From: Owenia fusiformis
Taxonomy: Eukaryota; Annelida; Polychaeta; Sabellida; Oweniidae
Assembly (NCBI GenBank): GCA_903813345.2
Contig: CAIIXF020000002.1
Location: 224,001 to 288,000, forward strand
Length of the DNA stretch: 64,000 nt
Direction of reading: 5' to 3'
Position 1 is the first letter of the stretch, and each line of letters starts with the position of its first letter. A program made the position numbers and the translations under genes. Positions 32,006 through 44,879 of the stretch are shown here, one piece after another. A model generated the notes under the pieces. The model worked only from the letters and a program-made list of their open reading frames with translations. It had not been told where the DNA came from and did no database searches.

Positions 32006-34254
32006 GCACCATCATCGACACCATGCTTGAAATCAACAGTGTCGAGAAGCCTCTGCACTATTCATGATAATTCCTCGTTTACTTCTTTGAAATATAAATT
32101 GCCTTATTAACGGATGTAAAACATTTTCACAATACATTTGAATATAACATATTTAGCTTGTTACGTATTTTTCGACGTAAAGTACTATTTTTCAAAATCA
32201 TCATCGACTCTACAAGTACGTTGTCTTTGCACTCTGCTTTCAATCAAAATCAGGTTTCAATGTTAAGTAATGGTGTTGACGGTTTGTTTCAATATATATT
32301 GATAATATAAAAATACGCTTTATTGATGTTATTCTTTGACCACGTAAAGATTGAGATATTTACGACCATCAACGACTCCACCACATACGACTCCAAAATA
32401 CTATCCACATATTAAGTAGGTCACATGTATAATCGAACGCTATATATTTGTTGAATGAACCTACATTCATTAAATGACTATTTTGTTGTATGTGTAGCAT
32501 TTTACAGTGATACCGAGCTAAGGATTTAGAGCATATTGTTCATTGTAATTACAACGTATAGTGATAAGTAAAATTGAATCTATTAAGCAGATCATGTTAT
32601 TTACTTATGATGCATATTCTGTTTGTCTTGAAATGCTAAGGTAATGTGACACAAGAATTGGGATGATTGAGCAGTTCATAGTCTTATAAAATCACTGACA
32701 AATATAGATGCACATTCCCCGATATTTCTTAATTCATAAACGTTTCGTTCAGTGTACCACTAGACGAAATGTATTTCTTGCCATTATTGTAAAACAATAG
32801 ATATTTCGTTGGGATAATCAGTTTTGTGACATTTTATTAATGTGCATAACTTCCCACACTCTCATTAGTATATCTGTCTTACTTATCAGACCTTTCTGAT
32901 GATATAAGAATATGGCACTCACCAACGCCGAGAAGTGCCGTCGTTCCCTACAGACTACAGTGCAGGGAGAGAAAGAAAAAGAAAGATATCAAAGGCTACT
33001 TAGAGCAAGAACGTATACACCGAGAAATAACCTGTCTGCTGAAGCTCTTCAACAGATCAGAGAAAAGAACAACAAAGCATCCCGGGAATACAGGGCACGC
33101 ATACGCCAAGTGTAGGCCTATATAGAAACAATCAAAACACGCCAGACTGAAGGGAACGCTCAGAGTCTAAAAGTGAAACTGCCAGGACACAAATGAAAAT
33201 CCAAGAAATCCCAGAACGCATTATTAAAACATTGAAGATAAGGCGACTGGACTTAAACCAGTAAGCTTACCAAGTACCTTTCGAATCAATGCTGTGAGAG
33301 GGGTTTCCGATAATATTGTTGAAACGCGAGAATTATCGTGCTATTGTGGCGCATGCAGGACAGATACGTCATCCTCGCCCTGTTGTTGGCAAAGGAACAA
33401 CCTTATTACCGTTAGGAAGAACCAGCAGGCAGCTAAGGTGGTCACCGAGCAACCATTTTTAAAACCAAAACGGACCACACGACGAGCACACCCGACACCC
33501 AGTACGTCAAGTAAAGCATCGACGCCCTATGACGTTTCCACTCTTTCAACCACATTGAAGCGTCAGCCTTTAGTACCCCCGAAATACAAGTTCAAAGTCT
33601 TCAGAAAGAAGAAGAAAAGGAGAGGCCCGATAAAAAGAACAGACACTGTAGATATTTGCAAGGCATGCAGTGTCAACTATTCTTCGTATTTACAATCGCA
33701 TTTCGAATGGATCAAGTGCTCTAAATGCCACGACTGGTTTCATGATTCCGGGAAATGTTCTCGTGTAAAGGGGATACTCATTGGAGAAATATTTACATGC
33801 TTTAATTGCAATAAAATACGACCTTAAATGTGTAAATTATGTAAACGTTATTGTTTAAAAACCTAAGCGACCATCAGCGACACTGTTAAATAACACTTAA
33901 TATCACAAGGAGGAGTGATTGACCTATTCGTAACAATGTTGTATTTTGATGTAAGAAGACACGTGTGTCTAATTTGTACATTCATTTTGTCGATTGACGA
34001 ATTGACTTGGCATATTATTTAGCTTAGAAAACAAAATCTTGAAATTAATTACCTTTAGGGAAACTCAAAACAATGTATTTCAATAATTATCTTAATAAAA
34101 TTCTCTTGTTAAGATAAACAACAACTATTGCAATTTATTTTTGTTCATGTGATTAAATAATTCAAACTTAATACATTAGTTCATCTTTAAACTCAAAATT
34201 AATTTTGAAACATGAATCAATGTAAGCCTATGTATGCACCATCATCGACACCAG
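32006..34254 (+). repeat. Five spaced copies of a CCATCATCGACACC motif
   Basis: The motif occurs in the same orientation at about 32006 (GCACCATCATCGACACCAT), 32196 (AATCATCATCGACTC), 32364 (GACCATCAACGACTCCACC), 33867 (GCGACCATCAGCGACACTG) and 34236 (GCACCATCATCGACACCAG). The outer two also share their upstream flanks. Three copies precede and two follow the PHD-finger frames, so the motif may belong to the ends of a mobile unit that carries them. Confidence 0.5.
32912..33827 (+). pseudogene. Basic N-terminal domain plus PHD-like zinc finger protein, broken or spliced
   Basis: The first frame (32912-33112) starts MALTNAEKCRRSLQTT and is rich in Arg, Lys and Glu; it resembles the basic start (NAEKCRRYRE type) of a repeated invertebrate family I know only as uncharacterised. 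A second frame (about 33217-33827) holds RELSCYCGAC, a basic, Ser/Thr-rich middle (KYKFKVFRKKKKRRG), and a C-terminal C4HC3 finger: CKAC, CSKC, DWFH, C and CFNC, as in PHD fingers that read histone tails or end some transposases. The two frames differ and a stop closes the first, so either a short intron (CAA, GTGTAG donor; AAG acceptor near 33242) or decay separates them. Full members of the family are, as I recall, much longer. Confidence 0.5.
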
Positions 34255-35433
34255 CAATTTAAGAGTATATTTACGTTTTGATGCACAATCAAGTAATTGT
34301 TTAAAGGGTAATACAAATATTTTGAGAAACGCTTCTTAAACCCCTTGGCTAATGGTATATGCATTTATATCTCAATCTAAAATTACATTTTTTCAACTTT
34401 TATATTGATCAAATGTGAAAGAGATTCGTGGCTTGACTGATACGTGAGTACGCTGTAAATGAAAGGTTTGAATAAGAGACTTCACAGGATGCAATCATTG
34501 CGTTAACTTCGTACAATAGTGGAAAGAGAAAGAATTTGACATCGTTTCGTTTAAAACAATAATCATTAGTCTTGAACTCTTCAAACTAATCACAGAAACG
34601 AATATGTCGGAACTTTGAAGGAACGATTTTGCCTTTTTTCTTATTTCACGAGTTGAAAGCAGAATCTCCTCAACATTTTTATTACGAACGTGTGTTAGAA
34701 TTATATTTTTAAAGAAACTCTTCAAGTTTGCGAACTAATAGTTCATAAGAAGACATAACTGCTATTACTGCGTAAACGGGGCCGGGTTACAAGAGCAGAT
34801 CTTAACCATTTTGAAGATAAGTTTCGGTAACTAGTTCGAAGAGTGGAGAACCAGTGAATAATTCAACAATAAAAAACGATGCAGGTACTTCGAAGCATTG
34901 AGCAATCGAATCGATAACCGAATCATAAGTGAACTTTTGATTTGGCAATTTCAATAGCTCATCCGAATGTTTGTTCCGTATATGATGCAATCGGAGAAGT
35001 GTTTTTGTTCTCCACGACAACCAATCCTGGTAAGTATTTTTAAATCAGTTATATGGTCTTAAATTTAACTTTCTCAGTTCATTCTCTATTTCAAATATCA
35101 TAGATCATAACATTTATTGCAATTTCCAATTGCCAATTGTCTAAAATGGACTAATGGTGCTATGAAAATAGCAAGACGCGAATTAGGTCTGCTTTGATAA
35201 GTTAATTGATCGCTTAAGCTGAAAAAAGCGTTGGTGACAAGTACATAAGTAGGAATCGATACCATTACTTGAAACAAACCATCAATGATTCTACATATGT
35301 ATATGTCATTAAGATCCTGTGAATTTACTTGATAAACAAATTTAAAACCATTTTGATTATTTGTAGAATTTGGTTTAACGTCCAAATCTCATGAACAAAA
35401 TCGACTTCCAAAGAGCGCAAAAGCAACTACATC
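34255..35433. other. AT-rich DNA with a possible 5'-UTR exon ending at 35030
   Basis: On the plus strand a strong donor (CCTG, GTAAGTAT) lies at 35031, about 400 bp before a signal-peptide start codon, so the preceding stretch could be a non-coding first exon. Minus-strand frames at 34495-35385 have no recognisable domain. Confidence 0.3.
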
Positions 35434-35497
35434 ATGGATGCTGTTTTCCAATTGATGTTTTCCATCTTCGTTTTGGCGGAAATAATTACAACAGAAG
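35434..35497 (+). CDS. Candidate signal-peptide exon of a secreted protein
   Basis: ATG at 35434 opens MDAVFQLMFSIFVLAEIITTE, a short N-terminal stretch with a hydrophobic core typical of a signal peptide, and runs into a consensus donor (GAAG, GTGAGC) in phase 1. Phase 1 is usual for first introns of secreted multidomain proteins. No acceptor is certain just upstream, so this may be exon 1 or 2. The only downstream coding block found with a matching phase is the vWA exon at 56292-56428, across a 20.8-kb gap. Linking the two is inference; chance ORFs of this size exist. Confidence 0.42.
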
Positions 35498-38176
35498 GTG
35501 AGCACACCGATATTATTTGAACATTAAGAATACACTGAGCAATGTTTTAACATATCGTCTGTCAACACGTTCATTTGAAGTATGCACGGCACTGAGAGAG
35601 CACGTGCTCATGATTGTTAACGTGGTCACATCCTGCAATTTAATTGAACATCAGATAATTTGGGATCTCCGAATACGATAGAATATGAAAGAGTTATGGG
35701 ACCTACTCACGTCTTCTGCATTGGAGCTGATTTTTGCATCATAATAAATGAATTATTGTGCTATATCTGTATATATAATTTGAAGAGTCTACCCTATCCT
35801 TGTAAAAAGTTTTAGATAGAAACTTAACTTTAAAGTGCCCCCCCCCCACCTTAGAGCTTGTATGATTAACACTTTACACAGGGAAATAACAATTGACTGC
35901 TATTATGGTAAGGGGTTAAGAGTACTATTATGTCTATTCTTTGACCGTCACAAAAATGGATGTCGGGATATACAAGTGTCAAGACAGTTTCTGGTCCATC
36001 ACAGCTATTAATCCATGGTATGAAATCTCTAGGACGTCTAATAAAGGAGCTGGTAGCACACTATAGCGCAGCGATATTTGACCTAACATTAACGTACTCA
36101 CATATGTTCCCTTATAACCGTTTAATATGCTTCCGGCTTTAAGGCTGGATTTTGCCTGAATAAAATCATAATTTTTCCGAATTTAGAGTACACAATGTAA
36201 CAGAAAATAATACAAAATGATTTTAAATATATGATTTAGGTTTCTAAGCTATAAATTTGAGGTTCATTTTCTTATCAATACCAAAAAATTATGTAATCAG
36301 TGTATCGACATTTTGTATTGTTTCTCAGGTATTAATAAGATAAAATTTGCAAATGAATCACTTTTATATTAGAATGACAAATGCTTAAATTGTGCTAGTT
36401 TTTCGCAAAATGGGTCTCAATACGTTTTGAGACGGACTTTTATTCAGCGGTGAACATTATCAATAAAGGAGGGCATACTGCTCTTCCTTGACTAATTGGG
36501 ACTACAGCTAAAATTATATTTCTCGTAGTTAGATATAGCTCAGTTGCTTATAAAACAACGATCAAGACTTGGTCGAATTCATGAATAATTGAGAAAAATC
36601 GTTATCATTATCTTCCTAAAATCTGTATCCAGCGGTAAGGTCAAAGAAGAAACGACCATCAGAAAACTTGATGATAGCGCCTCGGAAGAATTGAAAGGCG
36701 TCGTTCGATTGCATATGACTCTAATTGATTATTACACATGCCCTTGGAATATACGAGCATTCCAATACCTCTGTAATATTTAATTAGATCTTACTTATTT
36801 GTTATTGTATTACGTTTTATAAAACATGAACAATTATTTGTTGTTAGACCCATTGCGATTATATGGAAAAATTCTGGTAATAAAGTGTTTTAAATGGCAA
36901 GAAAAATAATATGTTCCCAATCATAAATTACCTTAATATTCCACATGATTTTGTTGAATCGGCTTTGCTCATATTTGAAAAATCAAACAAAATCTGAAAA
37001 ATACACTTGCTAAATTACACTAATTAAACACCGACATCTACAGTATAGTATATTTTTACATCATGATAATTTCTTTGTTCGCATGCTTAGAATAACGGTC
37101 TGTGTCTTATAAAATGTATAAAAGTTCGAATCAAATTATTTAAGTTTTTTGACCCCTTGTGATGAAAGGCATTTTCGACCCGAAACCCGGAACTTTTTTC
37201 AGCAAATGGTATTTTAAAAGAATCAAGACATATACAGCTTCATATATAAATATTGCTTCAAATGTTGCTGCACTATAGTGTGCTACGGATGCCTCATATT
37301 CGGAAGTCATACCATGGACTATATCTCACACCACTTCATAATGGGATATAACTTGGAATCCCAAACACCCGGATGTATTATGTACAAATTGTTCGCCGTT
37401 ATGGATCTCTGTGCACGGTTCGAGAAATATGTTTGGAGACAAGGCAATTGAGCAAACCGTTGTTCCCGCTTCCAAATTAAGAGGAGACGCAAATGTTCCT
37501 TATGGGGATTTTAACATATCTTTTAAGCATTATATTCGTTTATATACCCGTACGAGAGCAAAATTATCAGAAACGATTGATCTCTTAATTATTAATCTTA
37601 ATAAAACATATATTTTTTCATTATATTCGTGCATAGCGTGAGGAAAACTTTGATTGAAAAGTGAGAAAATATTCCGAAAGATATGGCCAAGTGATCAGTT
37701 GCTAGTTTCCATATTAGAAAAAACAATTCCGTTCGACTTACAACACTTTCATGCCAATCTTACCGCACTACAAACTCCAATATCGATGCAACAACTGAAT
37801 AAAAGTACTCATCTTTAAATAACATTATATAGTTACGTTGAAACCCACATATGTACAACAGTTCACCAAAGGAGACGCTTCACTTTTATCTAGGTAAATC
37901 TGTTCAGTGGTTCGAAAGCAAATCTATTGTGCTCGTTTCCGAATTATGTTGTTCAATCTTTTATTGATTAAACTCGGTATATTGACTATTAAAGCAATGA
38001 CAAAGAATAATACTTCTGATGGTGTCATCGCTTTATATAGCGTGCTGGTGTAAAAACAAATTTGCGTAATTAGTTTGATTTAGAACTTCCAGGTCACGCA
38101 AATAGCTACGCGAAATGCATCGTGAGAATATATTGACCAATCAGATTTAGTTCCTTTTGAGTGCATATTTGCTCCA
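35498..38176. other. AT-rich DNA, one dispersed repeat copy
   Basis: Contains the second copy (35718-35850) of the repeat at 9136-9310, ending in a ten-base C run. Otherwise no gene or element is supported; the small frames at 36589-36783 and 37411-37641 lack any recognisable domain. Confidence 0.4.
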
Positions 38177-39772
38177 TAGGCCAAAATGCCCTAATACGTC
38201 ACTTCCGCTGAATAGAAAAAAGTAGTATTCAAAAATAAATGTAGTCCCAACACAATTGTGATCATGACGAGTCAGTAAGCTAGTATGTAGGCACATTTGT
38301 AATCTTTTTGCAATGACAACATGCCATTTCTTCTGAAAATGCGTTTATTTGGGTTATCTGAAGGAAAATTTCGAGTCAAGTGGCGTATTAATTTTGCCTT
38401 CATTTTTGTGAATTTCAATTTGTGTCTGCAGAGAGAGGGGGTAGTGTCACAATTGACCAATTATTTCAAAAAGTAGATGGTTGGCCCTTATTGAGTTTCG
38501 TGTCAAGATGTAGCTTAGACATAGCTTTAGAACCTCAGATAGGCCAGTGAGGCCACATAAATCCATAACTCGAGATAAAAAGTCAGGCGTTTGCCCTTTT
38601 GCCCATTGACTAGTATGGTGACGTGAATTAGGGCAGTTTTGCCTATTAGTCACATGTGAAAGTGACCAAAATTTTTTAAAACTACTCAGAATCACCCAGA
38701 ATTGAAGTTTATTAGTGTGAAACATATTTTGGACGGAGGCAAAAAGGGGAATTTTCATGAACAAATTTAATGTTTTTGCTGAATCAGCAGTTTTCGCTTT
38801 TTACCCAAAAAACCACTAATTTGGACGATATTTGGCTACAATTTTGTCCTTAGTGACCCCTAAATGTCATATGTTGTCGTAAATGGGGAAGCCAACGAGT
38901 TGCTATTCATAATAAAGATTGAATTTTCCATCTTATGGTTTCCAGTATAGAAAGAAGGTACATATCGGGGGTGCAGTCAGAAATTGGTGAGTTAAGTGTC
39001 AATTTTTGATGTATTTGTTCACTCTGAATGACTACATTCAAGCTAAAAAATATCTCAAAAGTCCCAATTCTCTAGGCCAGAGTCAAAACTGATCAAATTT
39101 GTCATCATTTTTCAAATCAGGAGGTTGTTGAATGGAATAAAGTATGAAAAAGTGATGATTTTAGTAAGATTTTGCCAAAAAGTAGGCCAAATTTGTCCAA
39201 TTTTCTGGTTCACGGTTCAGTGATTTTGGCTAAAAATCGCAATATGCAATAAAATACCCAATTTCTTGACACGATAATGAAAAATGTCACCATCAGGCAG
39301 TGGATTTCATGATGTAAATGAAAAACTAGTCAAATTTAAAGGAAAACCATTGGGTTCTTGGAAAAATGACCCCAGGGGTAATGAAGTAGCCATATTTTTC
39401 TTAATTGCTGTCAGAATATTCTTAAACTGCACAAAACTACTTGAAAAACTCTAGTAAATTGGAAAAACGCAATTTAAAGCCAGAAATCATCCAACCATGT
39501 GGCTATTAGGCCAAAATGCCCTAATACGTCACTTCCGCTGAATAGAAAAAAGTAGTATTCAAAAATAAATGTAGTCCCAACACAATTGTGATCATGACGA
39601 GTCAGTAAGCTAGTATGTAGGCACATTTGTAATCTTTTTGCAATGACAACATGCCATTTCTTCTGAAAATGCGTTTATTTGGGTTATCTGAAGGAAAATT
39701 TCGAGTCAAGTGGCGTATTAATTTTGCCTTCATTTTTGTGAATTTCAATTTGTGTCTGCAGAGAGAGGGGGT
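38177..39772 (+). repeat. 1330-bp direct tandem duplication (1.2 copies visible here)
   Basis: A 266-bp block at 38177-38442 is repeated base for base at 39507-39772, 1330 bp downstream, with 1064 bp between. The ends are not TG...CA and no open frame lies inside, so it reads as a tandem duplication and not as LTRs. The second monomer is interrupted after its first 266 bp by the unit at 39773-55886 and resumes at 55887. Confidence 0.85.
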
Positions 39773-40256
39773 CACTGCATCAAATGTGGAATTTCTAGTA
39801 ATTTCTAGACGTGCTTAGTCGGTCTAGGAACTCCGTGTATCTAGAGATTTCTAGGCGTGCTTAGACGTGCTTAGAGCTGGCGTGGACAGAGCGTGACTAG
39901 AGTCTAGAAATCTCTAAGCACGCCGTGGTTAGACACAAGACAAAATTAGTCGTTATTAAATTGCCATGTGAGATTTTGCGCTGTATATGGAAACATTTAA
40001 ATTATAATTTACCGCATGTGTTAATATTTCGTGTTTTGCTTGAGCTAAATACGGGATATCAAATCAAAAAGAGTATGTTTTCACTTTATATCCGACTTGA
40101 GTCACGAAAAGTACATCGCAACATGGCTTTTTAATTGTTTACTTGTTATAAATTAAGAGGGTCTGTTTAAATGGGTATTTCCACTAATCAACACCCATTA
40201 TTTCGCATTGACAAGTACCAGGGCCGAATCCAGCATTTGCTAAGGGGATGACTTTT

Positions 40257-40540
40257 GAATTATTCCAGGGGTGAGGTCACATTTGATATTTGCTAAAAAA
40301 TTACACGAAAACTGCTCAAAATGGTGAAAGAATTATTGGCCATGGGATACAGTATTATTTTAAACTAGACATCTCTATCGGCGAGGGGGGGGGCTAACTT
40401 ATTCCAGGGGTGGGGTCACATTTGATATTTGTTCAAAAATCACACGAAAACTGCTCAAAATGGTGAAAGAATAATTGGCCGGTGGATGCAGTATTATTTT
40501 TAACAATACATTACTGTCGGCGAAGGGGAGGGGGCTAACA
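40257..40540 (+). repeat. Tandem duplication of about 140 bp
   Basis: Two copies of a block containing TATTCCAGGGGTG(A/G)GGTCAC, ACTGCTCAAAATGGTGAAAG and GGCGA(G/A)GGGG stand in direct order. Related fragments (CTGCTCAACATGGTGAAA and relatives) recur near 42110 and 53905. Confidence 0.75.
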
Positions 40541-42423
40541 TATAGTTGAAATTACAGAATACGCTACCTTAATTTTTGATGATCTATAAACATAATCTTG
40601 TCATAAACAACTACTGATTTATATATGTGAACGGATATTTGTAAATTTGGTTTAAAAAAGAAACTGAATATAGGGTAAAATGAGGGAGACACAGACGTCG
40701 GAAGAGTGTGGATAAAATCTAATCAACACTAAGCTGAGACAGAATGAGAATCATATGTCTGGACTCACAAGATTTTCATAAACATATTTGTTGATTGCTC
40801 ACGAAAACAAAAACAAATTTCAGGGTTTATTGGCATCACACAATATTTGCAAAATGGGGGAGTGCATTTTCCCAGGATTTAAAAAAATGCTTTACTTTAA
40901 ATGTCGCCCCTCATACTAGCATACGCTTTAACTATCAGATTCAGTAGCACCCTGCCCTTGATATATTAATACATAGTTTTCTTGTACTCCTTTTCAAAAA
41001 TACAACGAACTAAATACATAGTAATAATGATCTTGGAATTGATTTCTTAGATCTGTAATCTAGATCACACAATAACTAATTAACTGTCACAACGAGAAAC
41101 ACTATATAATAAACATCAATACGACGAGATAATAGATTTATTATCCAAATTGAATAATAAATGATAAGATCGGGTACTGTTGAATAATATTCTGCCCGGG
41201 ATTTGTTATTAATCATATAGAAATGTCTTATCCGAACAGCTTACATGTACGTATTATCCGTTGCGGCCATTAACAATTTTACATATCTAATAAGCTAAGT
41301 AAATAAACATGCGTCGACACAGTCGCAGTTGACTATGAAAAGTTCAATCATCAATCTTATTTTTATTTTCTTGATTTATTGTGTTTAAAAAAGAAAATGT
41401 TTGATTTTTAAGTTCAACCTTTAATTCTTATTATCAAGAACGCGCATGCAAATTTGCCAACCATGTACATTGTTTGCAGTCTGCGCAATTTAATGTAAAT
41501 CATTGTACATTTTTCGATATACTGTAATACTATTCATTATTTGTAAAATTGAACCGAATATAATCTAAAATTAATCAGCTTTAAATACAATGATTACATG
41601 TCATAAAAGTTGCCTTAAAACAATACAATTCGTGCGTTTGTAAATGCTCTAAAGCCCCGCTAGTATATGAACGAATCCTAAATAGAAATGAGTAAAATTC
41701 GTTCCCATTAGTGTGTACACGTTCTACACCGAGACTTCTCCTTTAAATCAAATCAGTCCACTAGTATGAGTTAAGAATGGACAGAGGGACGGATGGCTTC
41801 ATTCAATGGGATAATTAAGATATTTCAAAACCAGTGTCATTCTTCTATGCATACATCACTCCAATCATAACATAAAACAAGCTGTTTATTTTAAAACTAT
41901 TCTTTACGAATTGATGATAAGTGTATAATGTTCAATCATACAAATCGCAGTCAGTGATTGTTCTCCACACTCACCCCTCCCCCTTCCTGACATGAACTAT
42001 TTTGTAAAACCATTGACAGTGTGGAAAGGATTCTTACACTCGAGTGTCAAGGGGGGGGGGCAGTTACAGAAATATACAAGGCGATGGTTCAAATTGGACA
42101 ATTTTCAAAACTGCTCAACATGGTGAAAACTTCACTTTTTTAAAGAATGCTTGCCCGGCGAGTGGTTTGCTCTGTATTGCGAGAGAACAAAAACTTTGAG
42201 TTAGGATTTTTCCTAATACTATCATTAATCTTAACAACTTTTTAAACCGTCTCTGACTTCATATCATGCCAATTAATACCATTATTGTGTTGACAGGATT
42301 AAATATGATATCTATGGAATTATAATTTAATGAACTCAATAGTCTAAATGATAATAAGTTCATAATTTAGTCTTGGCTGACTAGTCTTGCTTCATCAGAG
42401 TTGGATTGCAAATACCTCCCTAA

Positions 42424-42718
42424 ATCAAATATTTAAAATTTACAAATTTACTAGTGTACGGGTTGGGGAAACAAGTCTCCATCCAACCACTAAAGTTTAA
42501 AAGGAAGACTATAGTGTCCCGTGAATTCATTATAATTATCTTAGACAATAGTGAAGCGGTACAATCCTTGGAGTGTTAATTACTCGGAATGCAAGTTTGA
42601 TTTAAAATAACTCATTTGGATCAAATATTTAAATTCTACTAGAATGCGGGGAGTAGAAACAAGTCTCCATTCAAGCACTAAATATCAAAAGAAAGATTTC
42701 AGTACCCCTTAACTTCAC
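42424..42718 (+). repeat. Diverged tandem duplication, period about 197 bp
   Basis: TCAAATATTTAAA and AACAAGTCTCCAT(C/T)CAA occur in order in both copies (about 42424-42530 and 42621-42718), with further partial matches. Confidence 0.6.
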
Positions 42719-44139
42719 TCCCGGACTTCACTATTCACCACCACCCCTCCCCTTCCCCAAGTATCCCTTATGACCCCAGAATGTTCGTTTCTGTGCCCCC
42801 CCCTGTCCATGGCCAGTAAGTAATCTATGTGTATATTGGCTCCCTCCCAAAGGTGGGAAAACCAGATGCAGGCATAGACATTGACAAGGTAAGGGGATTT
42901 AAATATAAAAATAGTCTTGTTTTTGGCTCCGACTTATATATTTTGGCACTGTTTAACGGAGCCGGTTTAAGGAATGAGAGGCAGAAATAATTCCTAGAAA
43001 TAAGACGGCCTCATCGCGATAGCCGCGACCCCTTTGTCTTTATCCTTCCACAATCGGCAGATAAGAGTGGCTCTGGCATACCAGAATGAGATGGCCTGTC
43101 TTTACTGTAATCAAGATATGGTACCTAACCGCAGTTATTTTGGTTTTATAACGGGGATATTGCTCGACCTTGAATAACAAATAAAAGGCATGTTCTTATT
43201 TCTGTATTTGACCTTTGATTGTGTATTAAGTTGAGCTGCATGCCAAACGTTAAGATTGTTAAAACGCTTAAAATAAAACTTTATTCCTCTCAATTTACAT
43301 AAAAATGAAACCGATTAGATTCGAATCTCAGTCACACCAGCACCACTGGTCAAAGGAAGTACAAATATCTATATTTTTAATCAAATGTCTGGGAATTTGA
43401 TAACTGTCTGGGATCCAATGTTAATTTTATTGAAGCAAACTAAGAAAAGTATAAAGATGAATTTTAAACGTTTAGAGGGAAAAGTCAAATATGCATTGTA
43501 ACCCTAAAAATAATTCATTAAAGTGTCGTACACATTTTATAACATTTATGTAAATAAAACAAATAAAGCACAACCCTAATGCCCTATAATGAATTCATAT
43601 CGGCGCTAAACGGCCCTTGCAATAAAAACGCATCGAAGCAGGGAATGCTTGGAAAATTCTTCCGAGACTGACTTTTGTTATTTCAAAATTGAAATATGCC
43701 TAATTCCTATGAACACGCGATCTTTTTCCCTGGGTTTTACTCTATTTTAGATTTACTAGAAAAATGTTCATATGATGATTGCGTTTGCTTCTCACGAGTT
43801 CATTGAAACGTTCAGTCGTAAAACTTTAGAGATCAAAAGACTAATTAGGCACCTGATTGCGAAAGTTTGATTGCATTTCGATCGCCGGGATTTTACAAAC
43901 GTATTGTTTAAGTAGCGATCGTGTTCTTGGGATCTTGATAACTTCCTATTTTAAGTTTTGGGTTGAAAGCAATGAGTATGTCGGACTTTCTCAAGTCCAC
44001 ATAATGAAACAATAACCCTTTATATTAGTCCAATCGGAATTTGCATAAGCATACCAGTTTCATATTGCAAAAAGAACTGTAATTAATAGCCTACATAAAA
44101 GCATCATGATAAATAAAACATTAAAGCATATATAAAGCC

Positions 44140-44192
44140 TATCGTTATCGCACCCCCCCCCCCCCCCCCCCCCCTCCTGGCTACGCCTATGG
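44140..44192. mobile_element. Half copy of a GGCGTAGCC-type MITE
   Basis: A C run of more than 20 bases is followed by TCCTGGCTACGCCTATGG, matching the right end of the full copy at 47762-47999. The left end is not found. Confidence 0.45.
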
Positions 44193-44879
44193 ATATTTTG
44201 GCAACTTTCACGTTTACCCCGCCCCCTAATAATTCTTGCGCCCCCTCTAAATATCAGACCCGTCAGGCGTTGAGGCATGGATCAGGATACCCTGACTCCC
44301 AAGCTGTGCGACTTCTGGCAACCGCTACACCTATATTCCCGGGGAAAACGCTTTTAGAAAAATTGTCAAATATGGTCGTGTGTGGGCAAACACGGAGGAG
44401 GAGGAGAGGGGTGCGTGCATTGTGTGCGACCCTTCATCAGTTGTGTACCTTATTTTTTGTATGAATTTCTTCCGAATAGTTATGCTAGAGGGGTTCTGAT
44501 ATTTATTTCTGTTTTCAAATGAAATAATTTCACCCTTGCCCGACTGACTTGTAGATAATGCACGAATCAAATAGCATGGAGATCAGATAATCAGGTTGAT
44601 TCGTATTTTCGCAATCAGATGAATTAACTTATTGTTTTCTCTGATTAAAAAGCGGTTTGGAGCTACTTTTACAGGATTTGTAAATTCGCAATCAGACTGG
44701 CTTATTTTAATATTTAGTCAGTGAAAGAGGAGGGGACTATAATGTAGAAAATTGTTTTGATTTCGACACTAACTGAATAATTTATCACAATTGTTAAATA
44801 AGCAAACAGAAACAGGTTTAAAAATGAGAATAGAGGCAAAAAAGTCTATACATAAAATGTAATTAAAACCCGGGAATTT

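Noticed and set aside
34495-35385. Three minus-strand frames as exons of one gene
   Set aside because: No recognisable domain, no consistent splice sites between them, and the plus strand has the better signals.
38177-39772. 266-bp identical direct repeats as LTRs of a 1.6-kb element
   Set aside because: The ends are not TG...CA, no primer-binding or coding region lies between, and the third stretch at 55890 shows the unit is a 1330-bp tandem monomer.
42993-43175. GC-richer plus-strand open stretch of about 58 codons
   Set aside because: It is closed by a stop just upstream, lacks splice signals and matches no family I know.
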